Shown in pieces: positions 1-8,829 of a stretch of 64,000 nt of DNA. Position 1 is the first letter of the stretch; each line of letters begins with the position of its first letter. Source of the stretch: Bacteroidales bacterium (GTDB taxonomy: Bacteria > Bacteroidota > Bacteroidia > Bacteroidales > BM520); contig JAISNV010000034.1 of the NCBI GenBank assembly GCA_031276035.1, positions 157,237-221,236 of the forward strand. Reading direction: 5' to 3'. Position numbers and translations under genes: made by a program. The notes below the pieces were generated by a model, which saw only the letters and a program-made list of their open reading frames with translations, made no database searches and had not been told where the DNA came from.

Positions 1-621
1 CTCGGTTATATAAATACTGATTATGACAAAGTACATCACGAAGTCAGATTGTCCTTTTCCGTATCAAACTTAAAACCTGTGTATATTGATCCGGCTTCGT
101 ACAACCCGAATGTTTATGTTTCTTCAATAAATGCCGAACTTAAGTATCGTTATGCTCAAAAAGTTTATAATTTCTCAAACGGAATTAAACTTTATGCCGG
201 CGGAAATGCGATGATAGATTTCGGGTTACGAAATAATAGTGTTATGGGTAACGGAAGCACGGATATTAACCTTTCATTACTTTCTTTGGGTATATCCGGC
301 GGAATGTACTATAAGATAAATCAGAGAATGAATCTGCTCTGGTTTATTGATATTCCGATAATTTCATATATATATTGCACTCATTATTTAGGAGGAGTTT
401 TTGTAGATGAAAAAATTGAATTTAAACTCGCTTCTTTTGGCTCATATCAAAAGCTTGCTTCTGATTTATGTTATGAGTATTATTTGAAAAATGGAAATGC
501 TTTCCGTGCTACCTATGCTTTTTCGGTTATTAATAATTCTAACAACCAAAAGCTTACCATCGGAAACCATACTTTATTTCTCGGATTCTTGTTTAATCTC
601 TCTAAACCACGGAAATCATGA
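1..621 (+). CDS. outer-membrane beta-barrel protein, C-terminal part (5' end outside window)
   Basis: The frame is open from the first base, so the true start lies outside the window; the TTG at 49 is not a convincing start. The visible 200 or so residues alternate aromatic/hydrophobic and polar residues in short strands separated by Asn/Gly turns. The protein ends in a strand (HTLFLGFLFNL) typical of an outer-membrane barrel C-terminus. No family could be named. The stop overlaps the start of the next gene by four bases (ATGA), so the two are probably co-transcribed. Confidence 0.6.
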   Translation, partial: LGYINTDYDKVHHEVRLSFSVSNLKPVYIDPASYNPNVYVSSINAELKYRYAQKVYNFSNGIKLYAGGNAMIDFGLRNNSVMGNGSTDINLSLLSLGISGGMYYKINQRMNLLWFIDIPIISYIYCTHYLGGVFVDEKIEFKLASFGSYQKLASDLCYEYYLKNGNAFRATYAFSVINNSNNQKLTIGNHTLFLGFLFNLSKPRKS

Positions 622-1658
622 AGAAAATATTTATATTGATAATAACTGTTTTTTCGTGTATAATAACTTCTTGCGATATGTTATTTATGACCAATGAAGC
701 AAGTAATGATGCGGTGGACAATTTCGAGTCTATGTGGAAACAACTTGATGAAAAATATTCTTTTTTCGAATATAAAAATATTGATTGGGATTCGGTTTAT
801 AATGTTTATAAACCGATGGTTCTTTCTGATATGGATGAACAGGATCTTTTTGATATTCTTTCGAAAATGATGAACGCTTTATACGACGGACATTCAAATA
901 TTTTTGCTCCTTTCGATTATTCTAGAAATTGGAGTTGGTTTCTTGATTATCCGCCTAATTTTGATCAAAATATTTTAGAAAGAAACTATCTCGGAAATGA
1001 TTATTCCGTCACAGGACCTTTTAAACACAAAAGACTAGAAGGCAATATAGGATATATTTATTATTCAAGCTTCTCCGGTTCATTAATTACACAAGAACAA
1101 TGGGATTACCTTGTTAGAGAATATGTTAATACTAATGCAATAATCTTTGATATTAGAAATAATGGCGGAGGATATATGGCTAATGTGCAGTTTATTGCCT
1201 CTCAATTAATTAATGAAACCTGTACATATGGTTATTATAAAGTAAAAAATGGTCCTGAGCATGATAGTTTTAGTGATAGAATAGACCTTACCGTTACTCC
1301 TGCAAACAAAAATAAAGATCATGAAGGCTGGCAAAGACCGTTGGCTAATAAAGATTTTTATCTTCTTACAAACAGGCATTGCTATAGTGCGGCTAACTTT
1401 TTCGCAACGTTTATGAAACAACGTCCTAATACGGTTATTATCGGTGATAATACTGGCGGTGGCGGCGGATTACCGATGGATTACCAATTGCCGAACGGAT
1501 GGAATTACAGGTTTTCCTCAACAATTACTTACACTAATGATGGTTTTAATATCGAACACGGTATTGAACCTGATATAAAAATGGATATGTCTCAGGAAGA
1601 TATTGCTCAGGGTAAAGATTCTTTTATCGAAAAAGCTTTATCAATTATTGGAGATTAA
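618..1658 (+). CDS. S41-family peptidase-like lipoprotein
   Basis: The N-terminus is a lipoprotein signal: a hydrophobic stretch ending in ITSC, with Cys19 as the likely lipidated residue. The C-terminal half carries the S41 (C-terminal processing/tricorn-like) core: a strand with DIRNNGGG, then HCYSAANFF with the likely nucleophile Ser, then GDNTGGGGGLP. No PDZ domain is evident between signal and core, unlike the other S41 gene at 2233. Length 346 residues. It probably acts at the periplasmic or outer-membrane face on an unknown substrate. It overlaps the upstream barrel gene by ATGA and lies 6 bases before pth. Confidence 0.8.
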   Translation: MKKIFILIITVFSCIITSCDMLFMTNEASNDAVDNFESMWKQLDEKYSFFEYKNIDWDSVYNVYKPMVLSDMDEQDLFDILSKMMNALYDGHSNIFAPFDYSRNWSWFLDYPPNFDQNILERNYLGNDYSVTGPFKHKRLEGNIGYIYYSSFSGSLITQEQWDYLVREYVNTNAIIFDIRNNGGGYMANVQFIASQLINETCTYGYYKVKNGPEHDSFSDRIDLTVTPANKNKDHEGWQRPLANKDFYLLTNRHCYSAANFFATFMKQRPNTVIIGDNTGGGGGLPMDYQLPNGWNYRFSSTITYTNDGFNIEHGIEPDIKMDMSQEDIAQGKDSFIEKALSIIGD

Positions 1659-1664
1659 TAGAAA

Positions 1665-2231
1665 ATGGATAAATATTTAATCGTCGGACTTGGAAACCCG
1701 GGTGTGGAATATGAAAATACCCGCCATAATATTGGTTGGATAATACTTGATGCACTTTGTAAAGATCTTGATACTCCTTTCAAATCGGAAAGATATGCGT
1801 TAACAAATACTCTTCGTTATAAAGGAAGAATGTTAAAACTTATTAAGCCGACAACATTTATGAATCTTAGCGGAAAAGCAGTGCGCTATTGGCTTGATAA
1901 AGAAAATATTTCAATTGAAAACTTATTGGTTATCTCCGATGATATCGACTTGGATTTGGGGGTTCTGAGATTAAAAACAAAAGGTAGCGGAGGCTCTCAT
2001 AACGGATTAAATAATATTATTGAAATTCTTGGTACGAATAATTTCAGTAGATTGCGCTTTGGAATTGGTCATGACTATCCTCAAGGTTATCAAGTAGATT
2101 ATGTATTAGGAAAATTTAACCACGAGGAAACGGAATTTCTAAAAGAAAAAATTAACTTTGCTGTTTCTGCTGTCAGAAGTTTTGTCACTGCAGGTGCAAG
2201 TTTTACAATGACTCATTATAATAACAAATAA
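1665..2231 (+). CDS. pth: peptidyl-tRNA hydrolase
   Basis: Cytosolic enzyme that cleaves the ester bond of peptidyl-tRNA released from stalled ribosomes and so recycles tRNA. The signature VGLGNPGVEYENTRHNIGW is at residues 7-25, with Asn11 and the catalytic His21. TTFMNLSG, with Asn67, and SDDIDL, with Asp93, supply the other active-site positions known from the bacterial enzyme. 188 residues is the usual length. It sits between two S41-type protease genes; this looks like a housekeeping operon rather than part of the polysaccharide locus. Confidence 0.97.
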   Translation: MDKYLIVGLGNPGVEYENTRHNIGWIILDALCKDLDTPFKSERYALTNTLRYKGRMLKLIKPTTFMNLSGKAVRYWLDKENISIENLLVISDDIDLDLGVLRLKTKGSGGSHNGLNNIIEILGTNNFSRLRFGIGHDYPQGYQVDYVLGKFNHEETEFLKEKINFAVSAVRSFVTAGASFTMTHYNNK

Positions 2232-2232
2232 T

Positions 2233-3846
2233 ATGTCGCAAAAAACAAAATCGTATATTCCTCTTATAATAGCAATAGCTTTATGTATAGGGTATATTCT
2301 ATGCTTGTTTATCAACAATGCTCCTTTAAGAAACGCGCATTTTATTTATAAAAACAATAATCGTGAGATTGATAAATTCGAAAGAATAAAATATCTGATC
2401 GAAAATAAATATGTAGATGAGGTAGATATTAATCATCTTGAAGAAATAGCTATCGTAAGTATGCTCGACAGCCTTGACCCGCATTCGACCTACATAAGCG
2501 CCGAAGATCTTCGCGCCAGCCAGGAATCAATAAAAGGTAACTTTGAAGGAATTGGAGTTCAGTTCAGAATAGAAAGCGATACTGTTTTTATTGTTAATAC
2601 CATTCCTAACGGGCCGTCGGAAAAGATGGGAATTCAAGCGGGCGACCGCATAATTACTGTTAACGACAGCCTTATTGCCGGTGTTGGAATTACCAATGCT
2701 AAAGTTATGAAACTGCTGAAAGGACCTAAGGGAACTTCTGTTCGGGTTGGCATTCACAGAAGGAATGTTGATGAGTTGCTTCATTTCGAAATAATTAGAA
2801 ATGTTATAGACAGCAAGAGTGTTGATGTTGCTTATATGATTGATAATAGTTTGGGCTATGTTAGAGTTTCGTCTTTTAGTTTAAAAACAGGAGATGAGCT
2901 GCATGCTGCTTTGAAAAGACTTAAAAACCAAGGAATGACGGAGTTAATTCTTGATCTGAGAGGTAATGGCGGCGGCGCTTTAAGAAGTGCTGTTGAAGTT
3001 TCTTCGGAGTTTTTTGAAAGAAAAACTTTAATTGTTTATACTGAAGGTACTCATAGCCCGCGAAATAACCTCTACAGTTTTGGTGGAGGACAATTTATTA
3101 ATGACAAGTTGGTGGTTCTTGTTGATGAATCTTCTGCTTCCGCAAGTGAAATTGTTGCGGGCGCTATTCAAGATCACGATAGGGGAACTATTGTCGGCAG
3201 AAGAACCTTCGGAAAAGGTTTAGTTCAAGAACATATTGAACTGCCGGATCAGTCGGCTATACATCTTACAGTTTCACGATATTATACTCCAAGCGGAAGA
3301 AGTATTCAAAGATCTTATTCCGGCGGTAAAGACGAATATTATGCGGATTTTCTGGATAGATATATTTCGGGAGAATTAATTTCTGCCGATAGTATTCATT
3401 CTTTTGATACTACACAAAAATACTTTACATCTTCAGGTAGAGTAGTTTACGGCGGCGGCGGTATCAATCCGGATGTTTTCGTACCTATTACTAATTTGAA
3501 AGATAAAGAATTTTATTATCAATTGATAAATAAATCTATAATCTTCAGATTTGCCTTCGATTATACAGATAAACACAGGAAAGAACTTATTGATAAATAT
3601 ATTGATCCGCAAGGCTTTATTAAAGAGTTTAATGTTACTGAAAAAATGCTTTTCGAACTTCTTTCTGAGTCTGAAAAGAAAAATATTACTTTCGACAAAC
3701 AAGGTTATGATGCGGCAAAAAATGAAATAAAAATTTTGATTAAAGCCTACATCGGAAGAAATTTATTTGATGATGAAGCGTTTTATCCTATTTACAATCA
3801 GATGGATAATGATGTGATTGAATCGATAAAGGTCGTTAAAGAATAA
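2233..3846 (+). CDS. C-terminal processing peptidase (PDZ + S41)
   Basis: Periplasmic serine protease of the CtpA/Prc family. Residues about 9-27 form one N-terminal membrane anchor or uncleaved signal. A PDZ domain follows (about residues 100-180, GNFEGIGV to VRVGIHR). The S41 core contains SASASEI with nucleophile Ser303 and, 25 residues on, Lys328 in TFGKG, the Ser/Lys dyad spacing of Prc. An extra C-terminal region of about 150 residues follows the core, as often seen in Bacteroidetes members. It starts 1 base after the pth stop, so it is translationally close to pth. Its substrate cannot be read from the sequence. Confidence 0.93.
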   Translation: MSQKTKSYIPLIIAIALCIGYILCLFINNAPLRNAHFIYKNNNREIDKFERIKYLIENKYVDEVDINHLEEIAIVSMLDSLDPHSTYISAEDLRASQESIKGNFEGIGVQFRIESDTVFIVNTIPNGPSEKMGIQAGDRIITVNDSLIAGVGITNAKVMKLLKGPKGTSVRVGIHRRNVDELLHFEIIRNVIDSKSVDVAYMIDNSLGYVRVSSFSLKTGDELHAALKRLKNQGMTELILDLRGNGGGALRSAVEVSSEFFERKTLIVYTEGTHSPRNNLYSFGGGQFINDKLVVLVDESSASASEIVAGAIQDHDRGTIVGRRTFGKGLVQEHIELPDQSAIHLTVSRYYTPSGRSIQRSYSGGKDEYYADFLDRYISGELISADSIHSFDTTQKYFTSSGRVVYGGGGINPDVFVPITNLKDKEFYYQLINKSIIFRFAFDYTDKHRKELIDKYIDPQGFIKEFNVTEKMLFELLSESEKKNITFDKQGYDAAKNEIKILIKAYIGRNLFDDEAFYPIYNQMDNDVIESIKVVKE

Positions 3847-3870
3847 AAAAATCTAAAATATTCAGCAACA

Positions 3871-3892
3871 AATTAATAAATCATTATCAATT
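3871..3892 (+). repeat. 22-bp intergenic repeat, copy 1
   Basis: AATTAATAAATCATTATCAATT here matches the sequence at 13861-13882 at 21 of 22 positions. Both copies lie in short intergenic gaps just after a gene end. The function is unknown; a relic of a small repeat or a shared 3'-UTR element is possible. The rest of the gap 3847-4012 is AT-rich with no gene. Confidence 0.4.
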
Positions 3893-4012
3893 GCCTATTT
3901 TCATAAATTGATATTATAATATAAACCATCATTCCAATAGGAAAATATAAATAAATCATATAGTTGTATATAAACGAATAGCTTAAGAATCAATAAACAA
4001 AAATATTTACTT

Positions 4013-4471
4013 ATGAAAAAATTATTAAAAATATTGCCGACGCTTTTTATTGTAATTTTAATTTCTTCTTGTACCAGCCAAGAGGATATTGAGAATTTTA
4101 TCGGTAATTATGAAGGTAGTTACCATGGTTATCAACGCTTAACATTTGGGTATTCTTATGAGCAGGAAGATTTTTCTGGTGAAGAAACCTTTTCTATTAT
4201 TTATAATGACGACGAGTCTGGAGTACTTTTATTGATGGACGATCAGGTTATACCCGGAAAAGTGCGAAATAAAAAAGTAAAATTTGAAACATATACCATA
4301 ACAACAGTAAATGAAGAAAATAATAAAGCAAATACGAACTATACAATGGAAGCTAAGCTAAAGAACGGTGAGTTGCGTTATGGTACAATAATTGAAGGAA
4401 CTGCTGTTGTCGGCAATTCTATATTGCCTATTGACGGTTTTATTGAAGGAAAGGCTAAGAAAGTTAATTAA
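4013..4471 (+). CDS. small hypothetical lipoprotein
   Basis: 152 residues. The N-terminus has a Lys-rich start, a hydrophobic core and the lipobox ISSC, with Cys20 as the probable lipidation site. The rest is mainly predicted beta strands (YEGSYHGYQRL, SGVLLLMDDQVIPGKV, TNYTMEAKLKNGELRYG), like a small lipocalin-type or jelly-roll domain, but no family is recognised. It stands alone between the protease operon and the leader of the polysaccharide locus. Confidence 0.7.
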   Translation: MKKLLKILPTLFIVILISSCTSQEDIENFIGNYEGSYHGYQRLTFGYSYEQEDFSGEETFSIIYNDDESGVLLLMDDQVIPGKVRNKKVKFETYTITTVNEENNKANTNYTMEAKLKNGELRYGTIIEGTAVVGNSILPIDGFIEGKAKKVN

Positions 4472-4551
4472 ACGGTAAAGGGTTATAAATGAAATAATAA
4501 TATGTTATTTGTTATGTTTTATTAATAAACCGATTATCTAAAGTTAATTTA

Positions 4552-4602
4552 TGTATAGAGTAATATATCAAATTATGTAAAAATTCTTTAATTCTCTATA
4601 CA
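4552..4602 (+). repeat. 9-bp inverted repeat upstream of the upxY promoter
   Basis: TGTATAGAG (4552-4560) and CTCTATACA (4594-4602) are perfect inverted arms separated by 33 AT-rich bases, about 110 bases before the -7 box at 4711. It could be an operator or a loose hairpin. It is too short to be the invertible-promoter repeats known from Bacteroides capsule loci. The surrounding stretch 4472-4710 contains no gene. Confidence 0.4.
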
Positions 4603-4710
4603 ATAATGGTATAGCTGAAAAATAAATTTTCATTGACTAAGTTGCTATAAATGAATTGGATTTTTTTAAAAGTCTTTTCTTTAAATTCTTTAATTTTTGT
4701 AAAATATTTA

Positions 4711-4718
4711 TATCTTTG
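4711..4718 (+). promoter_or_regulatory. Bacteroidetes -7 box (TATCTTTG) for the polysaccharide locus
   Basis: TATCTTTG matches the TAnnTTTG -7 consensus of the Bacteroidetes primary sigma factor. A clear TTTG at the usual 19-21 base spacing is missing; one TTTG at 4696-4699 is only 11 bases away. The position would start transcription near 4725, giving upxY a 5' leader of about 220 bases. Confidence 0.55.
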
Positions 4719-4943
4719 CAGCGTTTATGGTACTTATTCTGAGATAGAAAAAGCGCTTAGTGCCGGAGCGTTTTAGTAAACCAACGTAAGCGGCTAAACA
4801 TGGCTGTAGATCAGGCGGTTACACTCGCGGTGATAACTTGGAGGTATGCGTTATCAAGTATTTATTATTCAAATTAAAAAAATAATAGATTTGAAAAAAA
4901 TTCCTTCAAAAAATGAATTATAAATAATTAGTGTGAAATCTCT
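4719..4943 (+). promoter_or_regulatory. upxY leader with competing hairpins (putative attenuator)
   Basis: This leader is less AT-rich than its surroundings and dense in complementary segments. Hairpin A pairs AAAA-CGCT (4749-4757, one bulge) with AGCGTTTT (4767-4774). Its loop contains AGTGCC, which can pair with GGTACT (4729-4734), and GTTTA (4723-4727) can pair with TAAAC (4777-4781). Hairpin B pairs GTTACAC (4818-4824) with GTG-A-TAAC (4830-4837). Hairpin C pairs TGATAAC (4831-4837) with GTTATCA (4850-4856). B and C share the same bases and exclude each other, as in attenuators. A 25-codon frame (4800-4877) runs through B and C. Regulation of the downstream operon is inferred, not shown. 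Confidence 0.5.
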
Positions 4944-5483
4944 ATGATTAGACAAGATAGAAAAGCTTGGTATACATTGAAAGTTACTTATTGTAGAGAA
5001 ATGAAACTTAAAAAAATATTAGACGAAAACAACATAGAGAACTTTATTCCGTTACAAAATAAATTAATAGTTAAAAATAATAAAAAACAAAGACAACTAA
5101 TTCCTGCTATTCATAATCTAATTTTTGTTAATGCAACAAAATCAGATATTGATGATTTAAAACAACAACTTGCAACTACTATCCCTATTAAATACTTTTT
5201 CGATAAAAATACCAATAATCCTATGATTATTCCGTCTTTTCAAATGAACAGTTTTATAAAATTATCCAGGACTTATGATGACGGATTAATTTATATGAAT
5301 GCTTCAAAAGTCGTATTTAAAAAGGGTGAAAAGGTTAGAATTATAGATGGTCCCTTCAAAGGTATTGAGGGGCAATATATGCGTGTTCAAAATGATAGAC
5401 GAGTGGTTATTGCTATTGAGGGTATAATGGCTGTTGCAACGGCTTTTGTTCATCCATCACAAGTACAACGACTTGATGACTGA
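4944..5483 (+). CDS. upxY: UpxY-family transcription antiterminator (NusG paralog)
   Basis: 179 residues with an N-terminal NGN domain (KAWYTLKVTYCREMKLKKIL...IENFIPLQ) and a C-terminal KOW domain (FKKGEKVRIIDGPFKGIEGQY). This is the layout of the UpxY regulators that head Bacteroidales capsule loci and let RNA polymerase read through the long locus. Being first in a 38-kb co-directional locus, directly behind a structured leader, fits that role. No UpxZ-like partner gene follows; the next gene is a dehydratase. The ATG at 4944 starts right at the NGN domain. Confidence 0.9.
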   Translation: MIRQDRKAWYTLKVTYCREMKLKKILDENNIENFIPLQNKLIVKNNKKQRQLIPAIHNLIFVNATKSDIDDLKQQLATTIPIKYFFDKNTNNPMIIPSFQMNSFIKLSRTYDDGLIYMNASKVVFKKGEKVRIIDGPFKGIEGQYMRVQNDRRVVIAIEGIMAVATAFVHPSQVQRLDD

Positions 5484-5547
5484 TTTTATAATTCGGAACT
5501 CGTTAATACGTTTCTTATTTAAAAGAAGTAATTTGTAAAGAAATCTA

Positions 5548-7473
5548 ATGAGAGAAAAAATACTACTTAACAAATTTTTACAAAGAGTAACATCAAGTTA
5601 TATAAGCTATTGGGTAATATTGCTTATAGATGTTTTATTATCAACAATATGTACAGTTCTGTCTTATGCATTAATAAGATATTACCTTAAAACAAATTTA
5701 TTCGAACTTCATAATGATCTTTTCGTTATTGTTGTGTTCTCTTTTATAGCGAGTCTCATATCTTCTTTAATTCTAATGACTTATAAGAGAACAATAAGAC
5801 ATCTCAGAGCAAAAGATTATATTAGAATAACCGGCCTTGCTCTATTGAAAATAGTTTTCGGGTTACTCTTAGTTTTGGCGTTTATTAATATAGATTCGGT
5901 AAATTGGGACTATTTTTTCCTTTTTATTCTTGTCGATTTTCTTCTGACTCTGGCAGCAATCTTCGGTGTTAGAATGATAATGGTTGTAACTTACGAGCTT
6001 TTGATGAGTTTTACACGTGATAAGTGCGAAAATATTCTTATTTACGGCATTGATGAAAAAAGCGTTTCTTTAGAAATGCGTTTAAGAAATAGTAAACATT
6101 ATTTTGTTTGTGGATTTTTCATATATGGCCATAATTATAAATCTTATAAAATCAGCGGAAAATCAGTATATAATTTTAAAACGGAACAAGATTTTATAAA
6201 TATTATTAATAAAAAACATATTAAGGCGATAATATTTGCTAAACACAATGATGTTCAAACAGAAAATGAAAGACTTATAGGATATTGTGAAAAGCATAGT
6301 ATTAAAACTTTGATAACTCCTAATATTAGTGATGATATTTCCGGAAGAGTTAATATTAGAAAAGTTAAAATAGAGGATTTATTAGGACGAGATGAAATTG
6401 ATTTGGATATGGATCATCTGAAAAAAAATTTTAATGATAAAGTAATATTTGTTACAGGTGCTGCCGGAAGTATTGGCAGTGAAATCTGCCGCCAACTTTC
6501 AAAATTGGAAATTAAACAATTGATACTTTTTGATATTGCGGAAACACCGCTTCATAATATCCGTATTGAGCTTGAAACAAAGTTTCCGAAAGCTAACATT
6601 ACTTGTATAATAGGAGATATTAGAGTTAAGGAACGCCTCGAAATGGTATTCAAAAAATATTTACCCGAAATAGTCATTCATGCAGCTGCATATAAACATG
6701 TTCCGTTAATGGAAGAAAATCCCTGTGAAGCTGTCCTCGTGAATGTTGTTGGTACAAAAAATGTTGCCGATATGGCTGTAAAATTCGGAGTGAAAAAAAT
6801 GATTGTGGTTTCTACAGATAAAGCTGTAAATCCTACAAATATAATGGGAGCAACAAAACGCCTTGCCGAAATATACGTGCAAAGTTTAGGCAGCGCCATA
6901 GAACAAAATACTATTGAGAGTTGTACCTCTTTTGTTACTACACGCTTCGGCAATGTTCTTGGTAGTAACGGTTCTGTAATTCCGCATTTTAGAAAACAAA
7001 TCGAAAATGGTGGCCCTGTTACAGTAACTCATCCTGATATTATAAGATATTTTATGACTATTCCCGAAGCTTGTCGTTTAGTTCTTGAAGCAGCCATTAT
7101 GAACGAAACAAACAAAATATTCGCTTTTGAAATGGGTGACCAAGTAAAAATAATTGATCTTGCTAAACGTATGATAATGCTTTCAGGATTAGTTCCAAAC
7201 GAAGATATTAAAATTGAATTTATTGGTTTACGGCCGGGTGAAAAATTATATGAAGAGGTGCTTAATAATGAAGAAGATACAATTCCAACAGAACATAAAA
7301 AAATCAAAATTGCAAACGTTCGTAAATATAAATTCAAGGAAATAATAAATGATTTCGAAAAGATAGAAAGTCTTTCTCGTAAAATAGAAATAGACGAAAC
7401 CGTACGATTAATGAAAATGATGGTACCGGAGTATAAATCACAAAATTCTGAGTTTACGAAATTTGATAATTAG
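5548..7473 (+). CDS. membrane UDP-GlcNAc 4,6-dehydratase (PglF/WbpM/CapD type)
   Basis: 641 residues. About four membrane helices (residues 15-150) are followed by a CoA-binding-like linker and a C-terminal extended SDR domain. The Rossmann motif is TGAAGSIGSE. The catalytic segment STDKAVNPTNIMGATKR has Met where classical SDRs have Tyr, as in WbpM/PglF-type 4,6-dehydratases. The product would be UDP-4-keto-6-deoxy-GlcNAc, the precursor of bacillosamine, FucNAc or QuiNAc. A PglE-type aminotransferase (55822), a PglD-like transferase (42231) and a PglC-like initiator (35485) are all in the window, so a bacillosamine-type starter sugar is plausible. Confidence 0.9.
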   Translation: MREKILLNKFLQRVTSSYISYWVILLIDVLLSTICTVLSYALIRYYLKTNLFELHNDLFVIVVFSFIASLISSLILMTYKRTIRHLRAKDYIRITGLALLKIVFGLLLVLAFINIDSVNWDYFFLFILVDFLLTLAAIFGVRMIMVVTYELLMSFTRDKCENILIYGIDEKSVSLEMRLRNSKHYFVCGFFIYGHNYKSYKISGKSVYNFKTEQDFINIINKKHIKAIIFAKHNDVQTENERLIGYCEKHSIKTLITPNISDDISGRVNIRKVKIEDLLGRDEIDLDMDHLKKNFNDKVIFVTGAAGSIGSEICRQLSKLEIKQLILFDIAETPLHNIRIELETKFPKANITCIIGDIRVKERLEMVFKKYLPEIVIHAAAYKHVPLMEENPCEAVLVNVVGTKNVADMAVKFGVKKMIVVSTDKAVNPTNIMGATKRLAEIYVQSLGSAIEQNTIESCTSFVTTRFGNVLGSNGSVIPHFRKQIENGGPVTVTHPDIIRYFMTIPEACRLVLEAAIMNETNKIFAFEMGDQVKIIDLAKRMIMLSGLVPNEDIKIEFIGLRPGEKLYEEVLNNEEDTIPTEHKKIKIANVRKYKFKEIINDFEKIESLSRKIEIDETVRLMKMMVPEYKSQNSEFTKFDN

Positions 7474-7478
7474 AATTT

Positions 7479-8783
7479 ATGAAAATCATTGTGATTGGAA
7501 CCGGATATGTAGGGCTTGTTACCGGAACTTGTTTTTCGGAAATGGGTATAGATGTTGTTTGTGTGGATGTAGATAACGAGAAGATAAACCTTCTTAAACA
7601 GGGTGTTGTTCCTATATATGAACCCGGTTTGGAAGATATGATCAAAAGAAATTGTGAAGCAGGCAGATTACATTTTACAACCGATCTGGTTTCTGTTATA
7701 AATGATGTTGATGTTATCTTTAGTGCTGTTGGAACTCCACCGGATGAAGACGGTAGTGCAGACTTGCGATACGTTTTAGATGTAGCCGAAACAATAGGTA
7801 AAAACATGACAAAATACGTTTTGCTGGTTACTAAAAGCACTGTACCCGTTGGTACCTCACAAAAAGTTAAAGCAAAAATTAAGGAAGAACTCGATAAAAG
7901 AAAGATTGATATTCCTTTTGATGTAGCTTCTAACCCGGAATTTCTTAAGGAAGGGTCTGCCGTTGCCGATTTTATGCGTCCGGATAGAATTGTCGTCGGT
8001 ATTGAAAGTGAAAAAGCAAAGGACATAATGGATAAACTTTACAAACCATTTACAATCAATAATTACCGTACGATATTTACTGATATTCCTTCCGCTGAAA
8101 TGATAAAATATGCTGCAAATGCAATGCTTGCAACACGTATTTCCTTTATGAACGATATAGCAAATCTTTGCGAGTTGGTAGGTGCAGATGTCAATATGGT
8201 GCGTCGCGGCATAGGGTCAGATACTCGTATTGGAAATAAATTCCTATATCCGGGTTGTGGATATGGTGGCTCTTGTTTTCCTAAAGATATTAAAGCTCTT
8301 ATCAAAACCGCCGAAGAATCGGGATACGAAATGAGAGTTCTTAAGGCTGTAGAGGAAGTTAATAATGATCAAAAAAGAATTCTCTTTAAAAAGTTAAATA
8401 AACATTACAAAAATATTAAGGGTAAAACCATTGCAATATGGGGGTTATCTTTTAAACCCGAAACCGATGATATGCGAGAGGCTACTTCTTTAGTTTTAAT
8501 AGATGAATTGTTGGCAGCCGGCGCTAAAGTTAAAGTTTTTGATCCTGTTGCTATGGAAGAAGCTAAAAGACGTCTCGGCAATAAAATAATTTATTGCGAG
8601 GATATGTATCAAACAGCCAAAAACTCTGATGCCTTAATACTTGTTACTGAGTGGAAAACATTCAGAATACCAAATTGGCATAAACTCAAAACATTAATGA
8701 ATAATCCCTTAATAATTGACGGTAGAAATATCTATGATAAACGAGAGTTGATGGAGATAGGGTTTGAGTATGAAGGAATTTAG
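7479..8783 (+). CDS. ugd: UDP-glucose 6-dehydrogenase
   Basis: Oxidises UDP-glucose to UDP-glucuronate with two NAD+. The N-terminal Rossmann motif is VIGTGYVGLVTGTCFSEMG. The catalytic GYGGSCFPKD segment has nucleophile Cys266. The C-terminal domain carries AIWGLSFKPETDDMREA. The 434-residue length is normal. It follows the dehydratase by 5 bases and is followed by a second, different nucleotide-sugar dehydrogenase, so the polymer probably contains one or two uronic acids. Confidence 0.95.
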   Translation: MKIIVIGTGYVGLVTGTCFSEMGIDVVCVDVDNEKINLLKQGVVPIYEPGLEDMIKRNCEAGRLHFTTDLVSVINDVDVIFSAVGTPPDEDGSADLRYVLDVAETIGKNMTKYVLLVTKSTVPVGTSQKVKAKIKEELDKRKIDIPFDVASNPEFLKEGSAVADFMRPDRIVVGIESEKAKDIMDKLYKPFTINNYRTIFTDIPSAEMIKYAANAMLATRISFMNDIANLCELVGADVNMVRRGIGSDTRIGNKFLYPGCGYGGSCFPKDIKALIKTAEESGYEMRVLKAVEEVNNDQKRILFKKLNKHYKNIKGKTIAIWGLSFKPETDDMREATSLVLIDELLAAGAKVKVFDPVAMEEAKRRLGNKIIYCEDMYQTAKNSDALILVTEWKTFRIPNWHKLKTLMNNPLIIDGRNIYDKRELMEIGFEYEGI

Positions 8784-8829
8784 TTAATAATGTTTGGGTT
8801 ATTGATTTCTAACTTGAAATTTTAAACTA

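Noticed and set aside
4472..4720. Invertible capsule promoter as in Bacteroides fragilis
   Set aside because: The only inverted repeat (9 bp, 4552-4602) is short and does not flank the promoter, and no tyrosine or serine recombinase gene is in the window.
7454..8026. 190-codon - strand open frame opposite ugd
   Set aside because: Ugd is unambiguous on the + strand; the antisense frame shows no domain and has Ser/Thr-rich noise composition.
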